From: JALHMI01 sp964598535
GTDB taxonomy: Bacteria; Planctomycetota; Planctomycetia; Pirellulales; PALSA-1355
Length of the DNA: 64,000 bases
Assembly: GCA_964598535.1 (NCBI GenBank)
Contig: CAZRCI010000014.1
Coordinates: 1-64,000, forward strand
Direction: 5' to 3'
The translations under genes were made by a program, and so were the position numbers. Positions 26,567 to 37,080 of this stretch are shown piece after piece. Within the stretch, counting starts at the first letter, position 1; every line of letters starts with the position of its first letter. A model generated the notes under the pieces. The model worked only from the letters and a program-made list of their open reading frames with translations. It was not told the DNA's origin and ran no database searches.

Positions 26567-29509
26567 GTGAATTCCATCCCAGCCATTCCCAATGCCACCT
26601 ACCGCCTGCAACTCAGCGGCCTGTCGTTCGAGAAGGCTCGCGAACTCGTTCCTTACCTGCGCGATTTGGGAATCGGTGCGGCATATCTTTCGCCTTTTTT
26701 ACGAGCTCGCCGCGACAGTGCCCACGGATACGATGTCGTCGACCATGCGATGCTCGATCCGTCTCTGGGCGGCGATCCAGAATTTGCGAGCTTGGCCGGC
26801 GACTTGCGGTCGGCCGATATGGGACTGCTCGTCGATACCGTGCCCAATCATATGGGCATCGACGATCCACATAATCACTGGTGGCAGGACGTCTTGGAAA
26901 ACGGCGCTTCGTCGCCGTATGCCGCGTATTTCGATATCGATTGGAATCCTCCCAAGGAAGGGCTGCATGGCAAGGTGCTGCTGCCCGTCCTGGGCGATCA
27001 GTTTGGCCGGGTCTTGGAAGCGCAGCAGTTGCGGTTGGTGTTCGAGAGTGGCCGGTTCATGATCAGGTACTACGAGCGCCAGTTGCCGACCGACCCCGGT
27101 ACCTGGGTTCAGATTCTCCGGCACGCGCTCGGATATGTTGCGGAGAGCCTCGAGCCGGAAATGCTCGAGCGCATGGAGATCGAGAGCATCATCACCGCGC
27201 TCGAACACCTGCCTTCGCGGCAAGTCACCGACCTCGATGCGATTCAAGAACGCCGCCGCGAGAAAGAAGTCGCTTCCGGACGACTGGCGCGTCTGGTCGA
27301 GACCAGCCGCGAAGTTTGCGACGCGCTCGACCGCACGATCGCGGATTTCAACGGCAAACAGGGCGACATCAGCAGTTTTGACCTGCTTGACCGGTTGCTG
27401 GCCGATCAGGCTTATCGCCTTTGCCATTGGCGGGTCGCCACGGATGAGATCAACTATCGCCGGTTCTTCGACGTCGACGAGTTGGCGGCGATCCGCGTGG
27501 AAGAGCCCGAGGTGTTCGCGGCCGTCCACGCGAAGATTCTCGAGCTCGTCGGCAACCGGCAAGTGACCGGCCTACGAATCGACCATGCCGACGGACTTGC
27601 CGACCCGCAGCAATATCTGGCCAATCTTGCGGAGGCAACGGCCTCGGCACTGGGCCAACGTGATCCCCAGCCTCGGCTTTATCTTTATACGGTGGTGGAG
27701 AAAATTCTCGCGCACGACGAATTTTTACCGCGCGAATGGCTGACCCACGGGACCACGGGCTACGATTTTCTGAATCTGCTCAACGGGCTGTTTGTCGATC
27801 GCGCGGGCGGCTATGCGCTTCGCGATACGTACGCCAGGTTCATTGGTAGCTGGAAACCGTGGAGCGACGTGCTGCACGAGAGCAAGCGAACGATCTTGTC
27901 CGGTTCGCTGTCCGCGGAGCTGTACACGCTCTCGCACCAGCTCGATCGGATTTCAGAGCAGCATCGCTGGTCCCGCGACTTTACGCGGTTGTCGCTCTAT
28001 CGGGCCCTGAGAGAGGTGGTGGCCGCATTCCCGGTCTATCGCACCTACATCCGGCCGCTGCACGATGAGGTTCACCCGGAGGATCGTCGCCGAATCATGG
28101 CGGCGATTCGAGCGGCCAAGCGGCGCAATCCGGCGATGAGCGCCACGTTCTTCGACTTCATCGCCTCGGTCCTGCTGCTTGAAGATCCCGAAGGCATTTC
28201 TGACGAAGATCGCGAGCTGCGCCGCCAGTTCGTGCTCAAATTCCAACAGGTCACCGGGCCGGTGACCGCCAAAGGGCTCGAGGACACCGGATTCTACCGG
28301 TATTATCCGCTTGCTTCGCTCAACGAGGTGGGGGGAGAGCCGGTCACGCCGGGCGTGACCGTCGAGCACTTTCATAATCGGATGCTCGAACAACGTGCCA
28401 ACTGGCCGCATACGATGCTGGCCACGGGTACGCATGACACGAAACGTGGCGAGGACATGCGAGCGCGGCTCAACGTGCTTTCCGAGATTCCCACGCAGTG
28501 GGAAGCGAAGCTCCCGCTGTGGCAGAGCATGAACGCGGACTTCCGACAGACACTGGATGGCGAAGCCGTTCCCGACGCCAACGAAGAGGCGCTCATCTAC
28601 CAGACACTGCTCGGCTCCTGGCCATACGACCATTTTCGAAACGAGTCTCGCCAGCGGTACGTAGAGCGGTTGACGCGATATCTCGACAAAGCGCTGCGCG
28701 AAGCGAAGCTTCATACCAGTTGGACGAGCCCCTACGATGAATACGATCAAGCGGTGCGACAATTCTGCGAGCGTATTCTGGCCGATCTCGAATCGCCGTT
28801 CGCGCGCGATGTCGACGACTTTGTCCGCTCGATCGCCGACGCGGGTTTCACGAATTCGCTGGCTCAGACGGTCATCAAGATCGGCTCGCCGGGCGTTCCC
28901 GACTTTTATCGAGGCGTGGAGTTTTGGGACTTCAACCTCGTCGATCCCGATAACCGGCGGCCGGTAGATTTCGAGTCTCGCCGCGCGGCTTTGGCCAGTC
29001 TGCGTGTCCAGTATGAAAGGGATCCGCAGGCCGCCGCGGCCAGCTTGGTGGCGGATTGGCCCGGCGAGCGAATCAAACTCTTCGTCACCTGGCGCGGCCT
29101 GCAACTACGTAAATCGCGAACCGAACTCGTGCGCGGGGCCTACGTTCCTTTGGAGTGCCACGGCCCTCGGAAGGCAAACGTCATTGCGTTTGCCAGAGTC
29201 GACGGTGACGCATGGACCGTGTGCGTCGTGCCGCGGTTAACGGTCGAGGCCTGGCACGCTCAGCCGCCGAGCGGCGCCAAAGCCGGTTGGGCGATCGCCG
29301 ATTGGTGGCGCGATACGCTGATCGACCTGCCCGACGGTCTCGCGGAAAGCAATGTGCCCGCGGGTAGGGCCCCTCGAAACTGGACGATGGCCTTCAACGG
29401 ACAGCAAATTCGCGGGATGCAATCGCCTGCCGGGCAACAACTTGACGTGCGCGAGCTCTTTCAGCATTTTCCGGTGAGCATGCTCATCGGGGAGGGTCGC
29501 GGTGGCTGA
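26567..29509 (+). CDS. treY: Malto-oligosyltrehalose synthase (TreY)
   Basis: A 980-residue GH13 enzyme that converts the reducing-end glucose pair of a maltodextrin to an alpha,alpha-1,1-linked trehalosyl end. GTG 26567 is used because GGAG is 5 bp upstream and the protein then begins at the conserved IPNATYRLQL. Further family marks are AYLSPFLRARRDSAHGYDVVD, the DTVPNHMG block, TGLRIDHADGL (nucleophile Asp), and the late GSPGVPDFYRG motif. The enzyme acts with TreZ, encoded on the other strand of the same locus. An 85-bp gap separates it from the debranching-enzyme gene that follows, probably in the same operon. Confidence 0.95.
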   Translation: MNSIPAIPNATYRLQLSGLSFEKARELVPYLRDLGIGAAYLSPFLRARRDSAHGYDVVDHAMLDPSLGGDPEFASLAGDLRSADMGLLVDTVPNHMGIDDPHNHWWQDVLENGASSPYAAYFDIDWNPPKEGLHGKVLLPVLGDQFGRVLEAQQLRLVFESGRFMIRYYERQLPTDPGTWVQILRHALGYVAESLEPEMLERMEIESIITALEHLPSRQVTDLDAIQERRREKEVASGRLARLVETSREVCDALDRTIADFNGKQGDISSFDLLDRLLADQAYRLCHWRVATDEINYRRFFDVDELAAIRVEEPEVFAAVHAKILELVGNRQVTGLRIDHADGLADPQQYLANLAEATASALGQRDPQPRLYLYTVVEKILAHDEFLPREWLTHGTTGYDFLNLLNGLFVDRAGGYALRDTYARFIGSWKPWSDVLHESKRTILSGSLSAELYTLSHQLDRISEQHRWSRDFTRLSLYRALREVVAAFPVYRTYIRPLHDEVHPEDRRRIMAAIRAAKRRNPAMSATFFDFIASVLLLEDPEGISDEDRELRRQFVLKFQQVTGPVTAKGLEDTGFYRYYPLASLNEVGGEPVTPGVTVEHFHNRMLEQRANWPHTMLATGTHDTKRGEDMRARLNVLSEIPTQWEAKLPLWQSMNADFRQTLDGEAVPDANEEALIYQTLLGSWPYDHFRNESRQRYVERLTRYLDKALREAKLHTSWTSPYDEYDQAVRQFCERILADLESPFARDVDDFVRSIADAGFTNSLAQTVIKIGSPGVPDFYRGVEFWDFNLVDPDNRRPVDFESRRAALASLRVQYERDPQAAAASLVADWPGERIKLFVTWRGLQLRKSRTELVRGAYVPLECHGPRKANVIAFARVDGDAWTVCVVPRLTVEAWHAQPPSGAKAGWAIADWWRDTLIDLPDGLAESNVPAGRAPRNWTMAFNGQQIRGMQSPAGQQLDVRELFQHFPVSMLIGEGRGG

Positions 29510-29594
29510 GACGCTTCAGGTCGCGTTGCGGGGACAAGCCTGATCGGCCGATTCGCGAGATGGTTCATTAACCTCCACAGGACCAAATCAAAAC

Positions 29595-31769
29595 ATGACT
29601 ACGCGTGTCAAAGCTCCCACGAAGCTCCGCGTCTGGCCGGGCCGGCCCTATCCTCTGGGCGCCACTTGGGACGGAAGTGGCACCAATTTCGCCATCTATT
29701 CCGAGCATGCCACCGGCGTCGAGTTGTGCCTTTTTCCTTCGGCAGACTCGAAACGCGAGTCGCATCGTATTCCGCTGGTCGAACAGACCGACATGGTCTG
29801 GCATGCTTTCTTGCCCGACATTCTGCCGGGTCAGGTCTATGGATACCGCGTCGACGGCCCTTATAACCCCGCGGAAGGGCACCGCTTCAACAAAAATAAA
29901 GTCGTGCTCGACCCTTACGCCAAAGCGATCGCCCGGCAAACGATCTGGGGCGATGAGATGTGGGGCTACAAGGTTGGTGACCCCAAGGCGGATCTTTCCT
30001 TCGACAAGCGTAACAATGCCCGCCTGGCGCCGCTGGCGGCGGTTGTCGACGAGGCCTTCACCTGGGGAGACGATCGTTCGCCGCGCATTCCTTGGAGCAA
30101 GACGCTCATCTATGAGTTGCACGTCAAGGGGTTCACCAAGCTTCATCCCGAGGTGCCGGAGAACCTGCGCGGCACCTATGCCGGCTTGAGCTCGGATGCG
30201 GCGATTCGATATCTCAAGAACCTTGGCGTCACGGCCGTGGAGCTCCTGCCGGTGCAAGAGCCGCTGGACGACCGGCACCTTGTCGAACGCGGACTGAAGA
30301 ATTACTGGGGGTACAACACGCTCAGCTTCTTCGCGCCCGCCAGCCGATACGGTTCGGTCGAAGGTGCCGGAGAGGTGGTCCGCGAGTTCAAAACCATGGT
30401 GCGCAATCTGCACGCCGCGGGGATCGAGGTCATTCTCGACGTCGTCTACAACCACACGGCCGAAGGCAACCACCTGGGGCCCACGCTCTCGTTCCGTGGC
30501 ATCGACAACGCTTCGTACTATCGGCTGTCGCCCGAGGATCCGCGGTACTACATGGACTTCACCGGTTGCGGCAACACATTCAATATGCGCAACCCTCGCG
30601 TGCTCCAGCTCATTATGGACAGCCTGCGCTACTGGATCACGCACATGCACGTCGACGGCTTCCGGTTTGATCTGGCGAGTACCTTGGCCCGCGAGCTGCA
30701 CGAAGTCGACAAGCTGGGGGCATTCTTCGACATCATTCATCAAGATCCCATTATCTCGCAAGTCAAACTGATCGCAGAGCCCTGGGATCTGGGCGCCGGC
30801 GGCTACCAGGTCGGCAACTTTCCCGCGTTGTGGTCGGAGTGGAACGGCAAGTATCGCGACTGTATCCGGCGATTCTGGAAAGGCGACGGCGGCGTGGTAT
30901 CCGAGTTTGCGACGCGCTTCTGCGGATCGAGCGACTTGTACGAGTGGAGCAGCCGGCGCCCGCATGCGAGCATCAACTTCATTACGGCTCACGACGGATT
31001 TACGCTGCACGATCTGGTCTCTTACGATCACAAGCACAACGAGGCCAATGGCGAGGACAACCGCGACGGCGCGGACGACAACATGAGTTGGAACTGCGGC
31101 GTGGAAGGCCCCACGGACGATCCGGAGTTGAACGCGCTGCGCGAGAAGAAAAAACGCAGCTTCTTGGCGACCTTGCTGCTGTCACAGGGCGTTCCCATGC
31201 TCTTGGCCGGCGATGAAATCGGCAACACACAGGATGGCAACAACAACGCCTATTGCCAGGACAACGAGATTTCTTGGCTCCAGTGGGACCTGCGGCCAGA
31301 GCAGGAATCCTTGCTGAAGTTCACGCGCAAGGTGATCGCGTTCTTTCACCAGCATCCCGTGTTTCATCGTCGCCGGTTTTTTCACGGACAGGCCATTCAA
31401 GGCGCCGAGGCCCCGGAAATTGCCTGGCTCGATCCGACGGGAGCAGAAATGTCCGGAGAGGCCTGGAACACGGGCTACGTTCGCTGTTTGGGGGTGCAGT
31501 TCTATGGCGGCACGATCGATGTCGACGATCGCGGCGAATGGATCCGGGGCGATAATATCCTGTTGTTGTTCAACGCCGACCATGTGAACACGATTCCCTT
31601 TGTGCTCCCCAGGCCGGAACCGCCGGGCGAGCCCTGGGAATTGATTTTCGATACCGCCCACGCCGAGGTTGCCACCGGCGTCGACCTTGTAGAATCGTAT
31701 CCTTTGCGGCCATGCTCGGTTGTCGTGATGCGCTCGCACGTTCCGAACCATCAAGAGACCGTCCTATAA
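29595..31769 (+). CDS. glgX: Glycogen debranching enzyme (GlgX/TreX type)
   Basis: A 724-residue isoamylase-type GH13 enzyme that cleaves alpha-1,6 branches in glycogen to give linear maltodextrins. The N-terminal CBM48 region (YPLGATWDGSGTNFAIYSEHA) precedes the barrel. Conserved blocks include DVVYNHTAEG, DGFRFDLAS (nucleophile Asp), LIAEPWD (acid Glu) and FITAHDGFTLHDLVSY. Its place directly after treY suggests it supplies the TreY-TreZ route and so acts as TreX. It converges on the TreS fusion gene with only 17 bp between the stops. Confidence 0.95.
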   Translation: MTTRVKAPTKLRVWPGRPYPLGATWDGSGTNFAIYSEHATGVELCLFPSADSKRESHRIPLVEQTDMVWHAFLPDILPGQVYGYRVDGPYNPAEGHRFNKNKVVLDPYAKAIARQTIWGDEMWGYKVGDPKADLSFDKRNNARLAPLAAVVDEAFTWGDDRSPRIPWSKTLIYELHVKGFTKLHPEVPENLRGTYAGLSSDAAIRYLKNLGVTAVELLPVQEPLDDRHLVERGLKNYWGYNTLSFFAPASRYGSVEGAGEVVREFKTMVRNLHAAGIEVILDVVYNHTAEGNHLGPTLSFRGIDNASYYRLSPEDPRYYMDFTGCGNTFNMRNPRVLQLIMDSLRYWITHMHVDGFRFDLASTLARELHEVDKLGAFFDIIHQDPIISQVKLIAEPWDLGAGGYQVGNFPALWSEWNGKYRDCIRRFWKGDGGVVSEFATRFCGSSDLYEWSSRRPHASINFITAHDGFTLHDLVSYDHKHNEANGEDNRDGADDNMSWNCGVEGPTDDPELNALREKKKRSFLATLLLSQGVPMLLAGDEIGNTQDGNNNAYCQDNEISWLQWDLRPEQESLLKFTRKVIAFFHQHPVFHRRRFFHGQAIQGAEAPEIAWLDPTGAEMSGEAWNTGYVRCLGVQFYGGTIDVDDRGEWIRGDNILLLFNADHVNTIPFVLPRPEPPGEPWELIFDTAHAEVATGVDLVESYPLRPCSVVVMRSHVPNHQETVL

Positions 31770-31786
31770 CCCCCGGCCCGCCACGG

Positions 31787-34700
31787 TCATCCTGAGGGGA
31801 GCAGCGTGATCCGTTCGAGCGCCACTTCCACCCCGTCCGGCGCGCCATCGTCGAGTGCCTTTTGCAGGTGCTCGATCGCTTCCTGGAAAAGATGAAATCG
31901 GAGCAACCGCTCGAACGGCCGGCTTTGCTCGGGCAACATCGGCACGATTGCGTCGTTCGTCAGGTACGCTCGCAGAAACGCCGAGCCGATCCAGCGGGCC
32001 CAAAATTCCGAAGCGCTGCGCCAGGCAGTAGCCGCCTCGGGCTTGGCCACGCCCGTCTTGATCAACTGTCGCACGGCCAGCGTGCCTGCGGATTCCAGCG
32101 AGTGGAGCATCGCGGCGATGTCGACCAGGGGAGAACGTTTGACGCGCCGCGTCGAGAGCGCTATTCCTGGATCGCCGTCAAAGTCGACGATTAGAAAATC
32201 TTTTCCGGTATACAGCACGTGGCCCAAATGAAAATCGCCGTGGCAGCGAAGCCGTTGGGCGTGAATTTTGTCGCCGACGATTTGGTTGAATGTCGCCAGC
32301 AGGAAGTCTTCTTTCCCGCATGCCATAGTCGCCAGAGCCTGAACCTCCTCCGGCAGCGAGGGGATCAGCCGCCGCACCTGCTGAAAGGTGCGAATCGCCG
32401 CCTTGCGCGAAGCCTGATAGAGCGAGCGCTGATAGAGCTGCGAGAAGGGCTCGGGGGTGAAATTCGCGTCGGTGTGGCTGATTAACGCCACATGCAGTTC
32501 CGCCGTTCGGCGGCCGAGCAAGCCGGCCCATTCCAAGCTCGCCCCCAGCAATTCTTTGGCTCGCGGCGAGGCGTCGCCCGCCGCCAGTTCGGTATAAGAA
32601 GATCCAAGGGGCGCCTCCGGGCGCTCATCTTCCGACATCGCCATCACGTGTTCGAAAAATCGGCCCAGCGCGTCGAGCGCGACTTGGGACGCCGGCGTGG
32701 TGTTGGAGACATATTCTTGAAGCACGCCGACCGTGGCATACTCGCCGCCGAACCGATATTCCACGGCCCCCAGCACCTTGAGCGTGGGCGGGCAATTCGC
32801 CTTGCATTGCGCGAGGAAGCGGCCAATCTCGAGGTCCGGATGCGTCCCCGGTTCTGCCCGCCGCGCGAGCTTGAAAATCAGCTTGTCGCCAAAGATGACG
32901 GCGCCGTCGCGGGGTTCCAGACGCAGAGGCATGGTTCCCACATCCAGGGGGGGCTCGACCAGGTCGTCGAGTTCCGGAGTCGACCAGCCCGTCAGCTCGC
33001 CTTTGAGGCCCTTGAAGTGGCGGCGATGAATCATCAACTCTAGCAGCCGTTGGGCGGTGGCGCGATCGAGCGTGGCGTCAAAAAGCAACCCAGGCTCCCG
33101 AGATCCGGTTCGCTGCAAGGGGAGCATTACGGCCGGGGGAGCGCCGTTGACCGTTTGGTCGATCTGCTCTTGTCCCCACGCTGTCGAAAGCGTGAGCACG
33201 TAGGTCTCGGGTTCTCCTTCAGTGAACTCTGCCCGCACGATAAACAAGCCGGGAGCCTGACGGTCGGCGCTTCGACCGAGCGGCACCGCGTCAAAAACCT
33301 GTGTCCACTGCACCTGGCGTCCGAGTCGGTGAAACCAGCGCTGGCGAGGCAGTTCCTCGCGCAAGGCCGCTTCGAATTGCCGCTTCATGCGGCCCTCGAT
33401 CAGGTCGCGCCAACCCGTGGATACGGTGAAGTGCCCACGCCCCCGCTCGGGCTCGGACGCCGCGTCCGCCGGATCCTGCGTCAACGAAAACCAATAGAAC
33501 GCATGAGGCCCCAGCGTCAGCACATAGGGCGACTTGCCGATCACCGGGAAGGGAGCCTGTCCGAACATTTCGATCGGGCGGATGCCTGCGAACCGCGACA
33601 AGTCGAGCTCACAAAACTGGACGAATCGTGAGAGATTGGCCGCCATCAGCACGCTTTGACCTTCGTAGTCGCGAGTAAACGCCAGAATCTTGTTGTTCTC
33701 GGGCGTAAGAATCTCGGTCGAGCCGCGACGCAGAGCAATATAGTTCTGCCGAAGCGCGATCAGGCGCTTCGTCCACCACAGCAGCGAATGTGGGTTCTTG
33801 GTCTGGTTTTCGACATTGACCGTCGCAAACAAATATTCCGAATCGATGATCACCGGCGAGTACAACTGCTGCGGGTTGGCTTCGGAGAAGCCCGCGTTGC
33901 GGTCAGGGCTCCACTGCATCGGAGTGCGCACTCCGTGGCGGTCTCCCAGGTAGATGTTGTCTCCCATGCCGATCTCATCGCCGTAGTAAATCACGGGCGT
34001 GCCCGGCAACGCGCAAAGCAGGCCGTTCATGAGCTCGATCTTGCGGCGATTATTCGACAGGAGCGGCGCGAGCCGGCGGCGAATGCCCAGGTTGATTCGC
34101 GCTTGCCGGTCGCGGGCATAAACGCGATACATATAATCGCGCTCGTCGTCCGTCACCATCTCAAGCGTCAATTCGTCGTGGTTTCGCAGAAAGATCAGCC
34201 ACTGGCACTGTTCAGGAATCGCGGGGGTTTGCTGCAGGATATCAACGATCGGGAAGCGATCCTCCTGCTGAATGGCCATGAACAGCCGCGGCATCACCGG
34301 AAAATGAAACGCCGTGTGGCATTCGTCGCCGTTGCCGAAATACGCGATGGCGTCTTCAGGCCACTGGTTGGCTTCGGCCAGGAGCATCCGGTCGCTGTAA
34401 CGCTTGTCGACGCGAGCTCGCAGGGCTTTCAAAAAAGCGTGCGTCTCCGGCAGGTTCTCGCAGTTCGTGCCTTCGCGTTCATAGAGATAGGGCACCGCGT
34501 CCAGCCGCAGGCCGTCGACCCCCAGGTCGAGCCAGTATTCAAGGACGTCGAAGACCGCCTTCTGCACGCGCGGGTTGTCGAAGTTCAGGTCGGGCTGATG
34601 CGCGTAAAAACGGTGCCAGTAGTAAGCCTTCGCCACCGGGTCCCACGTCCAGTTCGACGTCTCGAAATCCTTGAAAATAATTCTCGCGTCCTGGTAGCGC

Positions 34701-35155
34701 TCGGGCGTATCGCTCCAGACGTAAAAGTCGCGTCCCGGGCTCCCCGGCGCGGCGTGGCGGGCTCGTTGAAACCACGGATGCTGGTCTGACGTGTGGTTGA
34801 TCACCAACTCGGTAATCACCCGCAGTCCACGTGCGTGGGCTTCGCGAATGAAGTTCTTGAAGTCGCGCATCGTCCCGTAAGACGGATTGATCTCGGTATA
34901 ATTCGCGATGTCGTAGCCGTCGTCCTTGAGTGGCGAGGGATAAAACGGCAAGAGCCACAGGGCCGTGACTCCCAGGTCTTGCAGGTAATCGAGCCGTTGG
35001 GTCAGCCCTTGGAAATCACCGATGCCGTCACGGTCGCTGTCAAAGAAAGCGCGCACGTGCAACTGATAAATGACGGCGTCTTTGTACCAGAGCGGATCGC
35101 TCGGAAGCGCGGCGTCGTTCGCAACCGTGGGCGTAACACGTGTCTTTTTAGCCAT
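31787..35155 (-). CDS. treS: Trehalose synthase fused to maltokinase (TreS-Mak)
   Basis: A 1122-residue bifunctional protein starting at MAKKTRVTP (ATG 35155). The first 550 residues form a GH13 TreS with all catalytic parts: GLRLDAVPYLYEREG (nucleophile), LLAEANQWPEDA (acid/base) and FLRNHDELTLEMV. It interconverts maltose and trehalose. The C-terminal half is a maltokinase with the catalytic stretch CHGDFHLGHVL and DFDGDP, making maltose 1-phosphate from ATP and maltose. This fusion usually feeds GlgE, but no glgE lies in the window. It starts 17 bp after treZ and is co-transcribed with it. Confidence 0.95.
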   Translation of the reverse strand: MAKKTRVTPTVANDAALPSDPLWYKDAVIYQLHVRAFFDSDRDGIGDFQGLTQRLDYLQDLGVTALWLLPFYPSPLKDDGYDIANYTEINPSYGTMRDFKNFIREAHARGLRVITELVINHTSDQHPWFQRARHAAPGSPGRDFYVWSDTPERYQDARIIFKDFETSNWTWDPVAKAYYWHRFYAHQPDLNFDNPRVQKAVFDVLEYWLDLGVDGLRLDAVPYLYEREGTNCENLPETHAFLKALRARVDKRYSDRMLLAEANQWPEDAIAYFGNGDECHTAFHFPVMPRLFMAIQQEDRFPIVDILQQTPAIPEQCQWLIFLRNHDELTLEMVTDDERDYMYRVYARDRQARINLGIRRRLAPLLSNNRRKIELMNGLLCALPGTPVIYYGDEIGMGDNIYLGDRHGVRTPMQWSPDRNAGFSEANPQQLYSPVIIDSEYLFATVNVENQTKNPHSLLWWTKRLIALRQNYIALRRGSTEILTPENNKILAFTRDYEGQSVLMAANLSRFVQFCELDLSRFAGIRPIEMFGQAPFPVIGKSPYVLTLGPHAFYWFSLTQDPADAASEPERGRGHFTVSTGWRDLIEGRMKRQFEAALREELPRQRWFHRLGRQVQWTQVFDAVPLGRSADRQAPGLFIVRAEFTEGEPETYVLTLSTAWGQEQIDQTVNGAPPAVMLPLQRTGSREPGLLFDATLDRATAQRLLELMIHRRHFKGLKGELTGWSTPELDDLVEPPLDVGTMPLRLEPRDGAVIFGDKLIFKLARRAEPGTHPDLEIGRFLAQCKANCPPTLKVLGAVEYRFGGEYATVGVLQEYVSNTTPASQVALDALGRFFEHVMAMSEDERPEAPLGSSYTELAAGDASPRAKELLGASLEWAGLLGRRTAELHVALISHTDANFTPEPFSQLYQRSLYQASRKAAIRTFQQVRRLIPSLPEEVQALATMACGKEDFLLATFNQIVGDKIHAQRLRCHGDFHLGHVLYTGKDFLIVDFDGDPGIALSTRRVKRSPLVDIAAMLHSLESAGTLAVRQLIKTGVAKPEAATAWRSASEFWARWIGSAFLRAYLTNDAIVPMLPEQSRPFERLLRFHLFQEAIEHLQKALDDGAPDGVEVALERITLLPSG

Positions 35156-35172
35156 CGGCGACTGCACTCGGC

Positions 35173-37080
35173 TCAAGGGACTGGCTCGATACGGCTGGCC
35201 GTTAAGACCAAGGCCGCGTGACCCGGGACAAACCATTTTTGGGGATCGAGCGGAGGCGTTCCCAGGCCACCATACTGTGGATTCTCGCTCGACCATAACA
35301 TGCTCCATGCGCGCCCCCGCGGCGGCACAAGCAGTGGTTCCGTAATCAGCTTCCAGTCCAGATCGCGCCCTAGGTTGACCAGCAACAGCCGGTCGTCTCC
35401 ATGCTCGCCAAAATAACGCAATAGGAGCGCCTCGCTGGCGATGACCGCGCCTTGGATGCGCTCTGCCCGCTGGGCCGAAAAAACGGCGTCTTCGCGCCGC
35501 AGCGTTAACAAATCGCGATGCAGTTGGAGAACGCCCGCATTCCGCTCACGCTCCTCCCAATGAAGCCGCGATGCCTCGAAGGTCGACCGCTCTCCGGGAT
35601 CGGCAAATCGGGCCGCGGAGTCGCGGTTCGCCTGGCGGCGAAAGTTCTGAATTTCGCGCTGGCGGCCTTCGCGAACGAGCCGGCCAAGTTCCGGTTCGTG
35701 ATCGGCGAAGAAGTAGAACGGCGTCGATGCGGAAAACTCTTGCCCCTGGAAGAACATCGGCGTGCCTGGCGACAAGAGCCACAGCGCGGTTAGCGCGCGA
35801 TGGCGGCCGGGCGATGTCAAAGCGTGCAGCCGTTCGCTGCCCGGCGAGTTTCCCACCTGGTCGTGGTTTTGCAGGAATGTGACGAATTGCGAAGCGTGAA
35901 GATCCAGACCTGGCGAACCGCGATACCTCGACTGCCGCGCGTTCCATTGCCCTTGATAGAGATAACCCCACTTGACCAGCGAGATGAACTCTTGCGGCAT
36001 TCCTTGGTAGTCGCCAAAGTAATACTCCGCGTGTCCGGTCGCCGCGACTCGGGCGACATGATGATAATCGTCGTTCCAGCCCGCGTCGCAGCCGTAGCCG
36101 CCATGTTCGACGGCGCGCAAGGCTCGGCAGTCCTGATGCTCGTTCTCCAGGATGATCAGCGTATCGCGGTCGCCCGCCGTGTTCCGCACGTGCCGCGTGA
36201 GCGCTTTGAGAATGTGCTCGTCCGAGTCGTCGACGATGGCATGCACCGCGTCGATCCGCAGCCCGTCGAGGTGGAACTCGTCGATCCAATAGCCGGCGTT
36301 GGCGATAAAATACTCGCGCACCTGCCCGGAGCCAGCGCCGTCAAAGTTGATGGCCTCGCCCCAGCCGGTGTGATGTTTGCGCGACAAATAGTCGCTGGAG
36401 AATTGCCCCAAATAGTTGCCAACCGGACCAAAGTGGTTGTATACGACGTCCAAAATCACGCCGATGCCCAGCACATGGGCTTCGTCGACAAATCGCCGAA
36501 ACGCATCCGGAGAGCCGTACAGCCTGGTCGGTGCGAACGGGTTTACGCCGTCATATCCCCAACCGAATTCGCCGGCGAACTCCGCGATCGGCATGACTTC
36601 GACAAGCGTTACGCCCAGCGTCTTGAGGTCGGCCAGGCGAGCGCTCGCGGCCTCGTAGGTGCCTGCCGGAGTGAAGGTTCCAATATGCAGCTCGTAGAGG
36701 ATCTGCCCCGGCAGCTTCGTGCCCTTCCAGCCGGTATCGCGCCAAGCATAGACGTCTGGATCGATGATCTGTGACAGCGTATGGGGGCCCTCTGGCTGAA
36801 AGCGCGAAGCCGGGTCCGGATAGAGCCTCTCGTCCTTGTCCAATCGAAAGCCATAACGCATGCCCGCGACTGCTTGAGCGACGTATTGCGAGAAGTAGCC
36901 GCGCGCTTCCGCGGCCAGCGGTTGCTCGGCGATCAAACGTCCGTTAGCGTCGCTTACAACAACGGTAACCTCGGTTCTACGCGGAGCCCAGACACGAAAG
37001 TGAACGCCACCTCGCGGTTGAAGCTCCGCCCCCACGGGCAAGCGACGAGTCAACTTCGGAAGAGTAGCAGATTCGGGCAT
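35173..37080 (-). CDS. treZ: Malto-oligosyltrehalose trehalohydrolase (TreZ)
   Basis: A 635-residue GH13 enzyme that releases trehalose from maltooligosyltrehalose, the product of TreY. The start ATG 37080 is preceded by AAGGA-like sequence; the upstream extension to 37191 lacks protein character. The N-terminal domain reads RLPVGAELQPRGGVHFRVWAPRR. The barrel has VILDVVYNHFGPVGNYLG, DGLRIDAVHAIVDDS (nucleophile) and LIILENEHQD (acid), and the late motif FLQNHDQVGNS. It is the first gene of a two-gene minus-strand operon with TreS-Mak, convergent to treY-glgX. Confidence 0.95.
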   Translation of the reverse strand: MPESATLPKLTRRLPVGAELQPRGGVHFRVWAPRRTEVTVVVSDANGRLIAEQPLAAEARGYFSQYVAQAVAGMRYGFRLDKDERLYPDPASRFQPEGPHTLSQIIDPDVYAWRDTGWKGTKLPGQILYELHIGTFTPAGTYEAASARLADLKTLGVTLVEVMPIAEFAGEFGWGYDGVNPFAPTRLYGSPDAFRRFVDEAHVLGIGVILDVVYNHFGPVGNYLGQFSSDYLSRKHHTGWGEAINFDGAGSGQVREYFIANAGYWIDEFHLDGLRIDAVHAIVDDSDEHILKALTRHVRNTAGDRDTLIILENEHQDCRALRAVEHGGYGCDAGWNDDYHHVARVAATGHAEYYFGDYQGMPQEFISLVKWGYLYQGQWNARQSRYRGSPGLDLHASQFVTFLQNHDQVGNSPGSERLHALTSPGRHRALTALWLLSPGTPMFFQGQEFSASTPFYFFADHEPELGRLVREGRQREIQNFRRQANRDSAARFADPGERSTFEASRLHWEERERNAGVLQLHRDLLTLRREDAVFSAQRAERIQGAVIASEALLLRYFGEHGDDRLLLVNLGRDLDWKLITEPLLVPPRGRAWSMLWSSENPQYGGLGTPPLDPQKWFVPGHAALVLTASRIEPVP

